Counted from the stretch's first letter, positions 18,876-28,592 are shown. The stretch: DNA of 64,000 nt from Streptomyces ferrugineus (GCF_015160855.1 NZ_CP063373.1:8779001-8843000); one strand, 5' to 3'. Numbers and translations: made by a program. Notes: generated by a model not told the origin, from the sequence alone.

Positions 18876-19994
18876 ATGGAAATTCTCTGGTTCCTGATCG
18901 CGCTGGTCATGATCGGCTTCGTGCTGGTGCCGTTCCTGCGCCGCAGGCGGGGCATGATCGAGCAGGTCCCGTCGGGTCACCCCGACGCCGCGGACCCGGC
19001 GAACTACGGCTTCGTGCGGCAGGAGGAGCTGGACATCCGCATGCCCGGCCCCGACCAGGACCTGCTGGACGTCCTGGACCTGGTGCAGCGCACCCAGGAC
19101 TACCGAGCGGCCTCTCAGCTCCTCGCCGGCACGGAGGCGGAGGGCGAGCTGCGCTGGCAGCGTGTGCAGGCCTTCGCCGGCGCCGCCGCGCTGGAGCTGC
19201 AGCAGCGGCCGGGCGGGGTCAGCGAGGCGCCGGGCGGGCAGTGGCTGCGCGTGTGGCGGACGGAGCAGCCCAAGGACGCGGGCGGCGCGGCGGTACAGGC
19301 GGAGTTCCTGGTCCAGCAGGCCTGGCGTACGGCGACGCCCGGCACGGACGAGTTCCGGATCATCATGGAGGAGGCGAGGTCGGCGTGCGGCGAGGCGGCC
19401 CTGCTGGCTCCCGGTGACCCGATCCCGTACATCATCGAGCTGTCGGTGGCCCGTGGACTGGCCTACCCCCGCCCGGAGTTCGAGCAGCTCTGGCTGAAGA
19501 TCCTGGACCGCGCCCCGGCCCACATGGGCGCACACCTGGCGGCCCTGCACTACTGGTGCGAGAAGTGGCACGGCTCGCGGGAGCTGGCGTACGACTTCGC
19601 GGAGGCGGCGGCGGCCCGCGCACCGCAGGGCTCGCTGCTGGCCGCCATGCCGCTCTTCGCGGTGTTCGAGCATCTGCCCGAGGTGAACCTGGTCAGTGGC
19701 TTCTACCAGAGCGAGGTCGTGACGAAGGCGATCCACGGGGCGCTGTTCACGGTGCACGCGGCCCGCCCCGACGACCCGATGCTGGCGCATGTGCGGCACC
19801 TGCTGGTGTTCTTCCTGGTCCGGGGCGAGCGCTGGGCGGAAGCGATGGACCAGCTGATACACGTGGACGGCCACGTGGGCGCCCTCCCCTGGACGCTCTC
19901 CGCCGACCCGGCCGCGGAGTTCGCGGTCTACCGCGCGCTGGCGGTGGCGGGCTACGAGGCGAACGGCGGAAGCCCGGCGACGCTGCCGCACTGA
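18876..19994 (+). CDS. Conserved membrane-anchored protein of unknown function
   Basis: A 372-residue protein starting with an N-terminal transmembrane anchor (MEILWFLIALVMIGFVLVPF) and RRRR stop-transfer, then an all-alpha cytosolic domain rich in Leu/Ala/Glu helices (HLAALHYWCEKWHGSRELAY) that looks TPR- or HEAT-like without a clear consensus. Start ATG 18876 follows GGAGGC. Divergent from metB by about 106 bp. I do not recognise a characterised homologue. Confidence 0.78.
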   Translation: MEILWFLIALVMIGFVLVPFLRRRRGMIEQVPSGHPDAADPANYGFVRQEELDIRMPGPDQDLLDVLDLVQRTQDYRAASQLLAGTEAEGELRWQRVQAFAGAAALELQQRPGGVSEAPGGQWLRVWRTEQPKDAGGAAVQAEFLVQQAWRTATPGTDEFRIIMEEARSACGEAALLAPGDPIPYIIELSVARGLAYPRPEFEQLWLKILDRAPAHMGAHLAALHYWCEKWHGSRELAYDFAEAAAARAPQGSLLAAMPLFAVFEHLPEVNLVSGFYQSEVVTKAIHGALFTVHAARPDDPMLAHVRHLLVFFLVRGERWAEAMDQLIHVDGHVGALPWTLSADPAAEFAVYRALAVAGYEANGGSPATLPH

Positions 19995-20045
19995 CGGGCA
20001 CGGGAGGGAATCGAGACCCGGCCCGCCGTCGGCACCGTCTCGCGG

Positions 20046-20558
20046 TCAGCCCTCCGCGCGGGCGGGCAGCCGCCATCCCGGGCGCGGGAAGTGGCAGGTG
20101 TAGCCGTCCGGGTAACGCTGCAGATAGTCCTGGTGCTCGGGCTCGGCCTCCCAGAAGGGGCCGACCGGCTCCACCTCGGTGACGACCTTGCCCGGCCACA
20201 GGCCGGAGGCGTCCACATCCGCGATCGTGTCCTCGGCGATCCGCTTCTGCTCGTCGTCCACGTAGTAGATCGCCGAGCGGTAGCTGAGGCCGATGTCATT
20301 GCCCTGTCGGTTCTTGGTGCTCGGGTCGTGGATCTGGAAGAAGAACTCCAGGAGCGCGCGGTAGTCGGTCCTCTCAGGGTCGAAGAGGATCTCAATGGCC
20401 TCCGCGTGCGTGCCATGGTTGCGGTACGTCGCGTTCGGCACGTCACCCCCGGTGTATCCGACCCGGGTCGCCGTCACGCCCGGGAGCCGACGGATCAGGT
20501 CCTGCATTCCCCAGAAACATCCGCCCGCCAGCACGGCCCTCTGTGTCTGCGCAGCCAT
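20046..20558 (-). CDS. msrA: Peptide methionine-(S)-S-oxide reductase
   Basis: A 170-residue MsrA. The catalytic motif GCFWG has the nucleophilic cysteine at residue 14. Family motifs [19 protein letters not shown] and [17 protein letters not shown] follow. It reduces Met-S-sulfoxide in oxidatively damaged proteins. GGAGGG lies 7 nt before ATG 20558, which fixes the start although an in-frame ATG at 20573 exists. Confidence 0.93.
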   Translation of the reverse strand: MAAQTQRAVLAGGCFWGMQDLIRRLPGVTATRVGYTGGDVPNATYRNHGTHAEAIEILFDPERTDYRALLEFFFQIHDPSTKNRQGNDIGLSYRSAIYYVDDEQKRIAEDTIADVDASGLWPGKVVTEVEPVGPFWEAEPEHQDYLQRYPDGYTCHFPRPGWRLPARAEG

Positions 20559-20713
20559 TGTCGGCCCTCCCATACGTGTCGACTTGATCACTCGGGCTAC
20601 TCGGCTCGCACACCACCGGGATCCGATGCCCAGCTTCCTCAACGCACGAGGGCTCCGAGCGATTCCACGCCCGTCCAGCCGGCCATGCGGCCGCCGATCG
20701 CCGCCTGCGCCCC

Positions 20714-21490
20714 TCAAGGGCATCCGCGTCGTGCCGTGAGTATCGGCTGGTAGTGGCCGCTGGTGGGTGGGGTGTGCCAGGTCAGGTCGGTGAAGCCGGC
20801 CGCGCGGGCGAGGTCCGTGAGCTGCCGGCTGGTCAGGGCCCAGGACGTGGTCCGGCGGACTCGGACCGTCCAGGTGTTCCCGGTGGGGATGAGCTGGAAG
20901 TGCTCCAGGTCGTAGCGCTCGCCGTCCTCGTGCCAGTGCCAGAGCTGGAAGGTGATGGCCTTGCCGTCGGAGGTCTGTGCGACCTGGGGCGGCGCCGAGG
21001 TGGGTCGGGTGCGGCGGATCTCGTCGTAGGCGCGGATCGTGATGATCAGGAGTCCGTCGTCGCGCAGCACCCGTCGCATGCCGTGCAGGGCTGTTGTGAC
21101 GTCCTGTGCGGTCAGCAGGTGCGGGAGCGAGTTGTCGGCGCAGACGACGACGTCGAAGGCGGTCGAGGCGAACGGCAGCGCACGCATGTCCGCGGCGGTC
21201 GCCGGCAGATCCACCCCGCGGGCGGCCGCCTCGGTCACGGCACGTGCGGCGGCGACGGGACTCAGGTCGCTGCCGACGAGCCGGTGGCCGGCCAGGGCCA
21301 GCCCGATGGACTGGGTTCCGATTCCGCAGGCGCAGTCCAGGATCCGCCGGGCTCCCGGGCCCAGGTGGCGGCGGACGAGTGCGTCCAGCGACCGTGCCTG
21401 CCGGGCCATGCTCACGTCCCAGTCCGGGAAGAGCAGGTGGTAGTCGGGGGCCAGGTCGTCGTAGAAGTCCCGCGCTGAGGATCCGGGCAT
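20714..21490 (-). CDS. Class I SAM-dependent methyltransferase
   Basis: A 258-residue methyltransferase. Motif I is [16 protein letters not shown], the acidic ribose contact is in [10 protein letters not shown], and motif post-I/II is [15 protein letters not shown]. The C-terminal part ([22 protein letters not shown]) resembles glycine/sarcosine N-methyltransferase-like small-molecule enzymes. Substrate unknown. ATG 21490 preferred over the in-frame TTG at 21499. Confidence 0.85.
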   Translation of the reverse strand: MPGSSARDFYDDLAPDYHLLFPDWDVSMARQARSLDALVRRHLGPGARRILDCACGIGTQSIGLALAGHRLVGSDLSPVAAARAVTEAAARGVDLPATAADMRALPFASTAFDVVVCADNSLPHLLTAQDVTTALHGMRRVLRDDGLLIITIRAYDEIRRTRPTSAPPQVAQTSDGKAITFQLWHWHEDGERYDLEHFQLIPTGNTWTVRVRRTTSWALTSRQLTDLARAAGFTDLTWHTPPTSGHYQPILTARRGCP

Positions 21491-21547
21491 GGTCCCCAAG
21501 CTAGAGGTGGCCGGCCCTGCGCAGCCAGGGGCGGCTGCCGCGCCCCG

Positions 21548-22498
21548 TCACCCCGGGGACGCCGACGCCCCCGTCCCCGCCTTCGTCGCGTCCGCGCCCC
21601 AGCTCGCCAGCAGTCGCAGGGCCTCCGCCGACGGTGAGCCCGGCTCCGCGTGGTAGGTGACCAGGTTCTGTTCCGAGCCGTCGGTCAGTCGGAAGGACTC
21701 GAAGTTCAAGGTCAGCTCGCCCACCAGGGGGTGCCGCAGGCGCTTGACGCCGTAGCTCTTCTCCTTGACGTCGTGGATGGCCCACAGCCGTCGGAACTCC
21801 TCGCTCTTGACGGAGAGCTCGCCGACGAGGGCGGACAGGCGGGGGTCGTCGGGGTGGCAGCCCGCGTCCATGCGCAGCAAGGCCACCATGTCGGACGCCT
21901 TCTGCTCCCACTCCACGAACAGCTCGCGGTACTCGGACCTGAGGAACACCAGCCGCGCCCAGTTCCGCTCCTTCGCCGGCAGTTCCGCCCAGTCGCCGAA
22001 GACCGCCGCCGCCATCCCGTTCCAGGCGAGGATGTCCGAGCGCCGGCCCGAGACGTACGCGGGGACGTCGTGGATGGAGTCCAGTAGCTGCCGCAGCGCC
22101 GGCCGCACCTGTTCCGTGCGCGCCGCCTGCTTCTTCTTGTGCTGCTTCGGCTTCGCCAGGTGCGTCAGGTGCGCATGCTCGGCGTCGTTCAGGCGCAGTG
22201 CCCGCGCGATGGCGTCGAGGACCTCCGCCGAGACATTGCGCCCGTTGCCTTGTTCCAGCCGGGTGTAGTACGCCACGGACACCCCGGCGAGCTGCGCCAG
22301 CTCCTCGCGCCGCAGCCCCGGCACCCTGCGGTGCCGGCCGAAGTCGGGCAGCCCGACGTCCTCGGGCTTCAGCCGGGCCCGCCGGGTGCGCAGGAACTCG
22401 CTGAGCTCGGCGCGCGGGTCCAGGCCGCGCCCGGTTCCGGCGGCCGGTCCTGACACGGATCGGGGCTGTTCATCCATGCCTCGAGTATTCCCGTTCAT
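21548..22498 (-). CDS. XRE-family regulator with MmyB-like ligand-binding domain
   Basis: A 316-residue regulator. N-terminal HTH (GLRREELAQLAGVSVAYYTRLEQG, about 60-83), then a MmyB/MltR-type ligand-binding domain containing DSIHDVPAYVSGRRSDILAWNG and LNFESFRLTDG. This class in Streptomyces commonly sits divergent from the dehydrogenase it controls; here it faces the zinc alcohol dehydrogenase across about 158 bp. ATG 22498 has GGTGGG upstream; ATG 22477 (MDEQPRS) is the alternative. Confidence 0.87.
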   Translation of the reverse strand: MNGNTRGMDEQPRSVSGPAAGTGRGLDPRAELSEFLRTRRARLKPEDVGLPDFGRHRRVPGLRREELAQLAGVSVAYYTRLEQGNGRNVSAEVLDAIARALRLNDAEHAHLTHLAKPKQHKKKQAARTEQVRPALRQLLDSIHDVPAYVSGRRSDILAWNGMAAAVFGDWAELPAKERNWARLVFLRSEYRELFVEWEQKASDMVALLRMDAGCHPDDPRLSALVGELSVKSEEFRRLWAIHDVKEKSYGVKRLRHPLVGELTLNFESFRLTDGSEQNLVTYHAEPGSPSAEALRLLASWGADATKAGTGASASPG

Positions 22499-22656
22499 AC
22501 GCCCACCAGCCTGTCCCCGTCAGTGGTAGGACCGGCCGACGTACGAACGACTGAGGTCTGGGTGAGCGCCGACCGCCTCGGCAGGCTGAGAGCGTGCCCG
22601 GACGAACAGCAGGACCAGAAGGCAGCCGGGCGCGATACCCCGCTAGGAGAACCGGC

Positions 22657-23697
22657 ATGACCACCGTTGCCGCATACGCAGCACCCTCCGCCAAGGCTCC
22701 GCTGGAGCGCACCACCATCGAGCGCCGCGCGGTCGGCGAGTTCGACGTCCTGATCGACATCGAGTTCGCCGGTATCTGCCACTCCGACATCCACCAGGCC
22801 CGCGAGGGCTGGGGCGAGGCGATCTTCCCGATGGTCCCCGGTCACGAGATCGCCGGCGTCGTCTCCGAGGTCGGCTCCGGCGTCACGAAGTACCAGGTCG
22901 GCGACCGCGTGGGCGTCGGCTGCATGGTCGACTCCTGCCGTGAGTGCGAGAACTGCCGGGCCGGCCTGGAGCAGTACTGCCTCAAGGGCCAGACCGGCAC
23001 GTACAACGCCCTCGACAAGAACGGCGAGCCGACCTACGGCGGCTACTCGCAGAAGATCGTCGTCGACGAGAACTTCGTCGTCCGCATCCCCGACGGCCTC
23101 TCCCTGGACGTCGCCGCGCCGCTGCTCTGCGCCGGCATCACCACCTACTCCCCGCTGCGCCACTGGAACGCCGGCCCCGGCAAGAAGGTCGCGGTCCTCG
23201 GCATGGGCGGCCTCGGCCACATGGGCGTGAAGATCGCGCACGCGCTCGGCGCCGAGGTGACGGTGCTCTCGCAGTCCCTGCGCAAGAGGGACGACGGTCT
23301 GAAGCTGGGCGCCGACCACTACTACGCCACCAGCGACCCGCAGACCTTCGAGGAGCTGCGCGGCAGCTTCGACCTGATCCTGTCCACGGTCTCGGCTCCG
23401 CTGGACCTGGACCGGTTCCTGTCCCTGCTCAAGACGGACGGCGCCTTCGTGAACGTCGGCGCCCCCGAGGAGCCCGTCGCGCTGAACCTGTTCTCGGTGA
23501 TCAGCGGCCGCAAGACCCTCGCCGGTTCCGGCATCGGCGGCATCCGGGAGACCCAGGAGATGCTCGACTTCTGTGCGGCGCACGGGATCGGCGCCGAGAT
23601 CGAGCTGATCGACGCCGACCAGATCAACGAGGCGTACGAGCGGGTGCTCAACAGCGATGTGCGCTACCGCTTCGTGATCGACACGGCGACGATCTGA
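22657..23697 (+). CDS. NAD(P)-dependent zinc alcohol dehydrogenase (CAD/YahK-like)
   Basis: A 346-residue medium-chain dehydrogenase. Catalytic zinc residues in GICHSDIH and GHEIAG, structural zinc cysteines in [15 protein letters not shown], and Rossmann motif [15 protein letters not shown]. The order and [12 protein letters not shown] place it in the cinnamyl-alcohol-type aldehyde reductase group (YahK/AdhC-like), typically reducing aldehydes with NADPH. AGGAGA lies 6 nt before ATG 22657. Likely controlled by the divergent XRE regulator; terminated by a 12-bp hairpin. Confidence 0.9.
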   Translation: MTTVAAYAAPSAKAPLERTTIERRAVGEFDVLIDIEFAGICHSDIHQAREGWGEAIFPMVPGHEIAGVVSEVGSGVTKYQVGDRVGVGCMVDSCRECENCRAGLEQYCLKGQTGTYNALDKNGEPTYGGYSQKIVVDENFVVRIPDGLSLDVAAPLLCAGITTYSPLRHWNAGPGKKVAVLGMGGLGHMGVKIAHALGAEVTVLSQSLRKRDDGLKLGADHYYATSDPQTFEELRGSFDLILSTVSAPLDLDRFLSLLKTDGAFVNVGAPEEPVALNLFSVISGRKTLAGSGIGGIRETQEMLDFCAAHGIGAEIELIDADQINEAYERVLNSDVRYRFVIDTATI

Positions 23698-23713
23698 CCG
23701 CGACGCGCCCGAA

Positions 23714-23743
23714 GGGCCCCGGAGCCACCCCGCTCCGGGGCCC
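23714..23743 (+). terminator. Terminator of the alcohol dehydrogenase
   Basis: Perfect 12-bp stem GGGCCCCGGAGC/GCTCCGGGGCCC (23714-23725, 23732-23743) with a 6-nt loop, starting 17 bp after the stop. No T-run, as is common in Streptomyces. Confidence 0.75.
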
Positions 23744-23794
23744 TCGGTGGCAGTGGCGTGCGGACGGCGAGCCCGAGCCGCGCCCGGTCCGCCC

Positions 23795-23822
23795 GTACCC
23801 CCGGGGTATGAAGTACCCCCGG
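23795..23822. promoter_or_regulatory. Direct repeats and palindrome upstream of the VOC gene
   Basis: GTACCCCCGG occurs at 23795-23804 and 23813-23822, 18 bp apart; the first copy lies in the near-palindrome TACCCCCGGGGTA (23796-23808). Located about 125 bp before the VOC gene, so a candidate operator or metal/CsoR-like site (inference). Confidence 0.35.
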
Positions 23823-23947
23823 CCCGGAGCCCGAGTACCCGAGGAGTAGCGCCACCCCCTCCCCACGACCGATGTGCCGCCGGGCCGGCCCGCCTAGCGT
23901 GAAAGCGAAGGAGCCAGTCCGCACCGTGCACACGAGGGGGCAGCCCG

Positions 23948-24331
23948 ATGACCGTCCAGCTCAACCACACCATCGTCGCCGCGCACGACAAGAAGGAGTC
24001 CGCCCGGTTCCTCGCCGACATCCTGGGACTGGAGGTGAGCCCGCAGTACGGTCCGTTCATCCCGGTCGAGATCCCCAACGGCGTGACCCTGGACTATCTG
24101 GACTCGCCGGGCGCGATCACGTCGCAGCACTACGCGTTCCTGGTGTCGGAGGACGACTTCGACACGATCTTCGGCCGGATACGTCAGGCCGGCCTGACGT
24201 ACTGGGCCGACCCGGGCCACCGCCGCCCCGGCGAGATCAACCACAACGACGGCGGCCGCGGCACGTACTTCGAGGACCCGAACGGCCACAATCTGGAGAT
24301 CCTGACCAGGCCGTACGGCAGCGGCGGCTGA
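23948..24331 (+). CDS. VOC (glyoxalase/dioxygenase-fold) protein
   Basis: A 127-residue single VOC module: betaalphabetabetabeta pattern with LNHTIVAAHDKKESARFLADILGL at the N-terminus and YFEDPNGHNLEILTRP at the C-terminus. Metal ligands may be His in LNHT and Glu in LEIL, as in glyoxalase I or fosfomycin-type enzymes, but the substrate cannot be read. GAGGGGG before ATG 23948. Monocistronic. Confidence 0.86.
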   Translation: MTVQLNHTIVAAHDKKESARFLADILGLEVSPQYGPFIPVEIPNGVTLDYLDSPGAITSQHYAFLVSEDDFDTIFGRIRQAGLTYWADPGHRRPGEINHNDGGRGTYFEDPNGHNLEILTRPYGSGG

Positions 24332-24425
24332 CGCGGGTCACACCTCTGGCCCGGCAAGCCCGTCACATCACCGCTCCGCCCTGACGGCATGCGCGACGGC
24401 GCGAACTCCGCCACCCCTCGCCGGG

Positions 24426-25109
24426 TTACGCCCCCGCGTTCTCCTTGACGCTGATCCGGCCCTTGCGGATGGTGGCGATCCGCGGGGCCTTCTTCGCGAT
24501 GGCGGAGTCGTGGGTGACCATGATGAAGGTCAGCCCCAGCTCCTTCCACATGCGTTCGAGTACGTCCATGATCTCGTCGCGCATCGACTCGTCGAGGTTT
24601 CCGGTGGGTTCGTCGGCGAGCAGCACCTTGGGCTGCTTGACGAGGGCGCGGGCGATGGCGACGCGCTGCTGCTGTCCTCCGGACATCTCGGAGGGCAGAT
24701 GTGCGAGCCGCTCACCGAGACCTACGGAGTTCAGCGCCTCGGCGGCGCGTTCCCGCCGTTCCTTCGGCTTGATGCCGAGGGGGACGAGGGCGGTCTCGAC
24801 GTTCTCCTGTGCGGTGAGGGTGGGGATCAGGTTGAAGGCCTGGAACACAAACCCGATGCTCTCACTGCGGACCCTGGTCAGCCGGGCCTCCGGGAGCTTG
24901 GCCAAGTCGGTCCCGTCGAGCACGACTTCCCCGGAGGACGGCCGATCCAGCCCCCCGAGCATCTGCAGGAGGGTGGACTTGCCGCCGCCGGTGGGGCCCT
25001 GAATGACGAGCCGGTCACCGTCGGCGATGGTGAGGTCGACACCGTCGAGGGCGTGGATGGTCTCCTTGCCTCGGGTGTAGCGCTTGGTGACGTTTCTGAG
25101 TTCGTACAT
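24426..25109 (-). CDS. ABC transporter ATP-binding protein (MacB/LolD type)
   Basis: A 227-residue ATPase: Walker A GPTGGGKST, Q-loop FVFQAFNLIPTLTAQENVE, signature MSGGQQQRVAIARAL, Walker B VLLADEPTGNLD and H-loop VTHD. This is the MacB/LolD subfamily, which drives mechanotransmission through FtsX-like permeases rather than channel transport. Encoded 60 bp downstream of its permease; the order permease then ATPase suggests one transcript. Confidence 0.92.
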   Translation of the reverse strand: MYELRNVTKRYTRGKETIHALDGVDLTIADGDRLVIQGPTGGGKSTLLQMLGGLDRPSSGEVVLDGTDLAKLPEARLTRVRSESIGFVFQAFNLIPTLTAQENVETALVPLGIKPKERRERAAEALNSVGLGERLAHLPSEMSGGQQQRVAIARALVKQPKVLLADEPTGNLDESMRDEIMDVLERMWKELGLTFIMVTHDSAIAKKAPRIATIRKGRISVKENAGA

Positions 25110-25169
25110 GGTGGGTGCTCCTGGGTGGTGTGGAGTGGCGTGGGGTTCGGGGTGGATCGGATCGTTCCG

Positions 25170-26615
25170 CTACTCGACGCGCCTGAGTGCGTCCGCCGGC
25201 CGCAGTCGAGCCGCCCGCCAGCCGCCGAACGCGCCGGCGATCAGTCCACCGGTCACCGCGAGCCCCACCGCCAGGGCGACCGTCGCGAGGCTGACCGGTG
25301 CCGTCAGGGCGACGTCGAGTGTGGTGCCGGCCGACCGCCGCATGAGGCCGCCGCCACCCGGGCCGCCGCCCGTGCCGCCACCGCTACCGCCGCCTCCGAG
25401 CTGCGCCTGAAGCGTCGGGCTGATCGCCGTCACGACATACGCCCCCGCCAGGCCCAGCGCGATCCCCAGCGCCCCGCCCAGCAGCCCGTTCACGATCGCC
25501 TCACCGACCACCTGCCGGGTCACCCGCCCCGACTTCCACCCCAGTGCCTTCAGCGTGCCGAACTCCCGCACCCGGCGCGACACCGCCGAGGAGGTGAGCA
25601 GACCGGCCACCAGGAACGCCGCCACGAGCACCGCGATCGACAGCCACCTGCCGACGCTCGTCGCCAGCGAGGACGCCGTGGACAGGGAGCCGGACACCGT
25701 GTCCGCGAGATCCGCCGAGGTCGTCACCGTCGTACCGGAGATGTTCTCCTGGATCGCCGACTTGACGGAGTCGATCCGCTGGGAGTCGGTCGCCTTGACG
25801 TAGATCGTGGTGACCTCGTCCTTCGCGTCGGCGAGCGTCTGCGCCTGCTTCAGCGGGATGTAGAGGTTGGCGGCCGCGTCACCGCTGTCGGGCGTGGCGA
25901 TGCCGATCACCTCGAACTCGGTGCCCTTGATGGTGACCGTCGAGCCGACCTCGAGCTTCTTCTCCTTGGCGTACGAGGTGTCGGCGACGACGACCTCGGC
26001 GTCGGTCTCCGTCGCCTTGAACGTACGCCCGCTGGTGATCTTCGAGGAGGTCAGCGGTCCGAGCGCCGGCTTGGTGACATCGGCACCGTAGACGGAGTAG
26101 TTGTTGACGTCGAAGTCGGCACCGCCGCCCCGCACTTCGCCCTGCGGCTGCCCGGGTCCGCCGCCCTGCCGGCCCCCGCTGTTCTGGTCCTGCTGGAACT
26201 GCCCGCGGGTGAACTCCCCGCTGACCTTGATGACCTGAAGGCTCAGCCCGCCCACCGCGTCCTGGACCCCGCTCTGCGAGCCGACCTCGGTCACGGTCGA
26301 GGCCGACAGGGTCTGGAAGCCCTGGACCATGACGCGGTCGCTGCTCTGCTCCTCCTCGGAGCCGTCGCTCTGGGCGTCGAACCGGAACCGCGGCCGCTCG
26401 GAGCCGTCGGACGCGGGCTCGGCGGCCTTGGTGACGGTCATGTCCGTGCCCAGGCCGTACAGCGACTGCAGGACCTTGTCCTGGGCCCTGCTCATGCCGG
26501 AGGACACGGAGTTGACCACGATGACCAGCGCGATGCCCAGCGCGAGTCCGGAGGCGACGACGAGGGCCGCCTTTCTGCGGCGGCGCAGCTCGCGCCTCAG
26601 GTAGGTGAAGAACAT
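25170..26615 (-). CDS. FtsX/MacB-like ABC permease
   Basis: A 481-residue protein: one N-terminal helix (about 15-38), a large extracellular MacB-PCD-like domain (about 40-315) with a Gly/Gln-rich insert around 165-180, then three C-terminal helices with the FtsX signature SAVSRRVREFGTLKALGW. A GGGGSGGGTGGGPGGGG linker separates the last helices. Such pairs export peptides or lipids or activate wall hydrolases; no sensor kinase is adjacent. ATG 26615 chosen. An imperfect TGGAT(A/G)AG repeat, 22 bp apart (26647 and 26669), lies upstream. Confidence 0.88.
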   Translation of the reverse strand: MFFTYLRRELRRRRKAALVVASGLALGIALVIVVNSVSSGMSRAQDKVLQSLYGLGTDMTVTKAAEPASDGSERPRFRFDAQSDGSEEEQSSDRVMVQGFQTLSASTVTEVGSQSGVQDAVGGLSLQVIKVSGEFTRGQFQQDQNSGGRQGGGPGQPQGEVRGGGADFDVNNYSVYGADVTKPALGPLTSSKITSGRTFKATETDAEVVVADTSYAKEKKLEVGSTVTIKGTEFEVIGIATPDSGDAAANLYIPLKQAQTLADAKDEVTTIYVKATDSQRIDSVKSAIQENISGTTVTTSADLADTVSGSLSTASSLATSVGRWLSIAVLVAAFLVAGLLTSSAVSRRVREFGTLKALGWKSGRVTRQVVGEAIVNGLLGGALGIALGLAGAYVVTAISPTLQAQLGGGGSGGGTGGGPGGGGLMRRSAGTTLDVALTAPVSLATVALAVGLAVTGGLIAGAFGGWRAARLRPADALRRVE

Positions 26616-26700
26616 GCGCCGCAAGCTAGGGACGGCGCGTGATGACTGGATAAGGCCGAAATAAGAGATGGATGAGAAGGCTGGGACCGCCCTCGGAAAC

Positions 26701-26730
26701 ACCGATGCCGCCCCTGGGGGCGGCATCGGT
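26701..26730 (-). terminator. Terminator downstream of the L,D-transpeptidase
   Basis: Perfect 14-bp stem ACCGATGCCGCCCC/GGGGCGGCATCGGT (26701-26714 and 26717-26730) with only 2 loop bases, 25 bp beyond the stop at 26755; read on the minus strand it is followed by GTTT. Confidence 0.75.
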
Positions 26731-26754
26731 CGGCTGTGAGGCGGCTGTCAGAGG

Positions 26755-28002
26755 TCAGACGGCCGAACCGGCCTTCCACTGCGCCCAGTCCATGTTCCAG
26801 CCGTTGAGGCCGTTGTCCGGCGCGATGGTCTTGTCGCCGGTGTTCTGGACGACCACGACGTCACCGACGATCGAGTTGTTGTAGAACCAGTAGCCCGCGG
26901 TGCCCTTGTCCTTGGCGCCCTTGGTGTCGGACAGGCCCACACAGCCGTGGCTGGTGTTCACGTTGCCGAAGATGGACTTGGCGCCCCAGTAGTTGCCGTG
27001 GATGAAGGTGCCGGAGGTGGACAGGCGGATGGCGTGCGGCACGTCCTTGATGTCGTACTCGCCCTTGCCGTCGTCGTCCGTGAAGCCGACGGTCGCGCCG
27101 TTCATGCGCGTCTCCTCGAACTTCTCGGACATCACCATGACGCCCTCGTAGGTCTTGTTCTCCGGCGAACCGGCGGAGATCGGGATGGTCTTGACGGTCT
27201 TGCCGTCCTGCGTGACCTTCATCTGCTTGGTCTTCGCGTCGACGTAGCTGACCTGGTTGCGGCCGATCTTGAAGGTGACCGTCTTCTCCTGGACGCCGTA
27301 GACACCGTCGGAGCCCTCGACGCCGTCCAGGGCCATCTTCAGGGTGACGGTCGAGCCCTCCGCCCAGTAGTCGTCGGGCCGGCAGTCCATGCGGGTGTCG
27401 TTGAACCAGTGGCAGACCACTTCCTGGCCGCTGGTGCTGGAGACGGTGACGCCCTTCTGGACGGCCGCCTTGTTGCTGATCGCCTTGTCGAAGTTGATCG
27501 ACACCGGCATGCCGACGCCGACGGTGGAGCCGTCCTCCGGCGTGAAGTAGCCGAGGAAGCTGTTCTTCGGGGAGACCGTGGTGAAGGAGGCGTTCTCGTG
27601 CGCCTCGAGGCCCTTGGAGTCCTTCGCGGTGACCGCGACCTTGTAGGTCGTGGAGCGGTCGAGCTGGGCGCTGGGCTTCCAGCTCGTCTTGTCGGCGGAT
27701 ATCTCGCCCTCGACCGCGGCGCCGTCGGCGGTCGTCATCGTCACCTCGGTGAGCGTGCCCTTGCTCACGGTGACGGCGGCGGAGTTGTTGATGGAGGCGT
27801 TGTCGGTGCCGTCCTCCGGCGTGATCTTGATCTGAGCCTCGGAGGTCTCCTTGGCCGCCGCCTCGTCGACCTTCGCCTGCGAGGTGTCGCCGTCGCCCGC
27901 GGAGGCATCGTCCCCGCCCCCGGAGCAGGCCGAGAGCACCAGGACACCGCCGAGCAGTGCGGACGCGACCGTCAGGCCCCTGCGCCGCCTACTGTTCGTC
28001 AT
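26755..28002 (-). CDS. L,D-transpeptidase lipoprotein (YkuD) with Ig-like domains
   Basis: A 415-residue secreted lipoprotein: lipobox LVLSAC after a signal peptide, then about 50 residues of Asp/Ala-rich linker. Two Ig-like modules (about 60-165 and 165-260) follow, then a YkuD domain whose active site is the HGNYWG...SHGCVGL segment (catalytic Cys within SHGC). It forms 3-3 cross-links in peptidoglycan, as Ldt enzymes of actinobacteria with the same layout do. Start at ATG 28002 is preceded by GGAGAAG at 6 nt; ATG 28017 (MEKRVMTNS) is possible. Confidence 0.9.
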   Translation of the reverse strand: MTNSRRRRGLTVASALLGGVLVLSACSGGGDDASAGDGDTSQAKVDEAAAKETSEAQIKITPEDGTDNASINNSAAVTVSKGTLTEVTMTTADGAAVEGEISADKTSWKPSAQLDRSTTYKVAVTAKDSKGLEAHENASFTTVSPKNSFLGYFTPEDGSTVGVGMPVSINFDKAISNKAAVQKGVTVSSTSGQEVVCHWFNDTRMDCRPDDYWAEGSTVTLKMALDGVEGSDGVYGVQEKTVTFKIGRNQVSYVDAKTKQMKVTQDGKTVKTIPISAGSPENKTYEGVMVMSEKFEETRMNGATVGFTDDDGKGEYDIKDVPHAIRLSTSGTFIHGNYWGAKSIFGNVNTSHGCVGLSDTKGAKDKGTAGYWFYNNSIVGDVVVVQNTGDKTIAPDNGLNGWNMDWAQWKAGSAV

Positions 28003-28175
28003 CACACGCTTCTCCATCTTTCCCGAATCCCCAAAAACCCCGAGAGCCCCCGTCAAGAACCTTCAACGCTACGACCGGTTCGTCCCGTTCCACATCCCTT
28101 GTATGTGTGGGGCACACCACGTCCGCCGGGGCGGGTGGTGCGGATGTCGGTCAGTGCCTCCCATGAGACGACGAA

Positions 28176-28203
28176 ACCCCGGGCGGCGGTTGCCGCCCGG
28201 GGT
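28176..28203 (-). terminator. Strong hairpin terminator, minus strand
   Basis: 12-bp perfect stem ACCCCGGGCGGC/GCCGCCCGGGGT (28176-28187, 28192-28203), tetraloop GGTT, followed on the minus strand by TTTCGT. It ends the transcript of the acidic-tail gene (28224-28592) and separates it from the L,D-transpeptidase promoter. Confidence 0.8.
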
Positions 28204-28223
28204 CACGAATTCCCCAAGACGCC

Positions 28224-28592
28224 TCAGCCGGCCCGCTCGGCCCCTTCGTTCTCGCCGTCGAAGTCCTCGTCGCCATCATCCTCGTCGAGGTCCCACTCCG
28301 GCGAATCCGGGTCGTACTCGATGCGCTCGCTGGACCAGGAGGCCTGGGCGAGTTCGACTCCCGGTACCTCGCTGACCAGGTCGAACGGATCAATGAGATA
28401 GGCGAGGGCCTCCGCAGTGTCTTCCGTCACAGCACTCTCGACATGGACCCGTTCGTCCACCGCCACGGCATTGCCGGCCTCTTCTTCCCGGATTCGCCGC
28501 ACAGCGGCCTCGGTCACGGCGTCCGCGTCGTCCACTTCGAGAACGACTTCAATGCGAAGCCGGACAAAACGTGATGTTTCTGGAGTACTCAT
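28224..28592 (-). CDS. Conserved protein with acidic C-terminal tail
   Basis: A 122-residue cytosolic protein. N-terminal alpha/beta segment begins VRLRIEVVLEVDDADAVTEAA, then an Asp/Glu-rich tail (EWDLDEDDGDEDFDGENEG). No catalytic motif seen. ATG 28592 preferred; the frame is open further upstream, without recognisable homology. Divergent from the LAxTG protein. Confidence 0.75.
   Translation of the reverse strand: MSTPETSRFVRLRIEVVLEVDDADAVTEAAVRRIREEEAGNAVAVDERVHVESAVTEDTAEALAYLIDPFDLVSEVPGVELAQASWSSERIEYDPDSPEWDLDEDDGDEDFDGENEGAERAG

Noticed and set aside
25360..25420. CCGCCACC-type repeats as possible CRISPR-like or tandem element
   Set aside because: It encodes a Gly-rich linker within the FtsX-like permease; ordinary low complexity.
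24510..26642. 710-codon plus-strand frame opposite the ABC genes
   Set aside because: Arg/Gly/Leu-rich shadow of the FtsX/MacB genes, no domain and no ribosome site.
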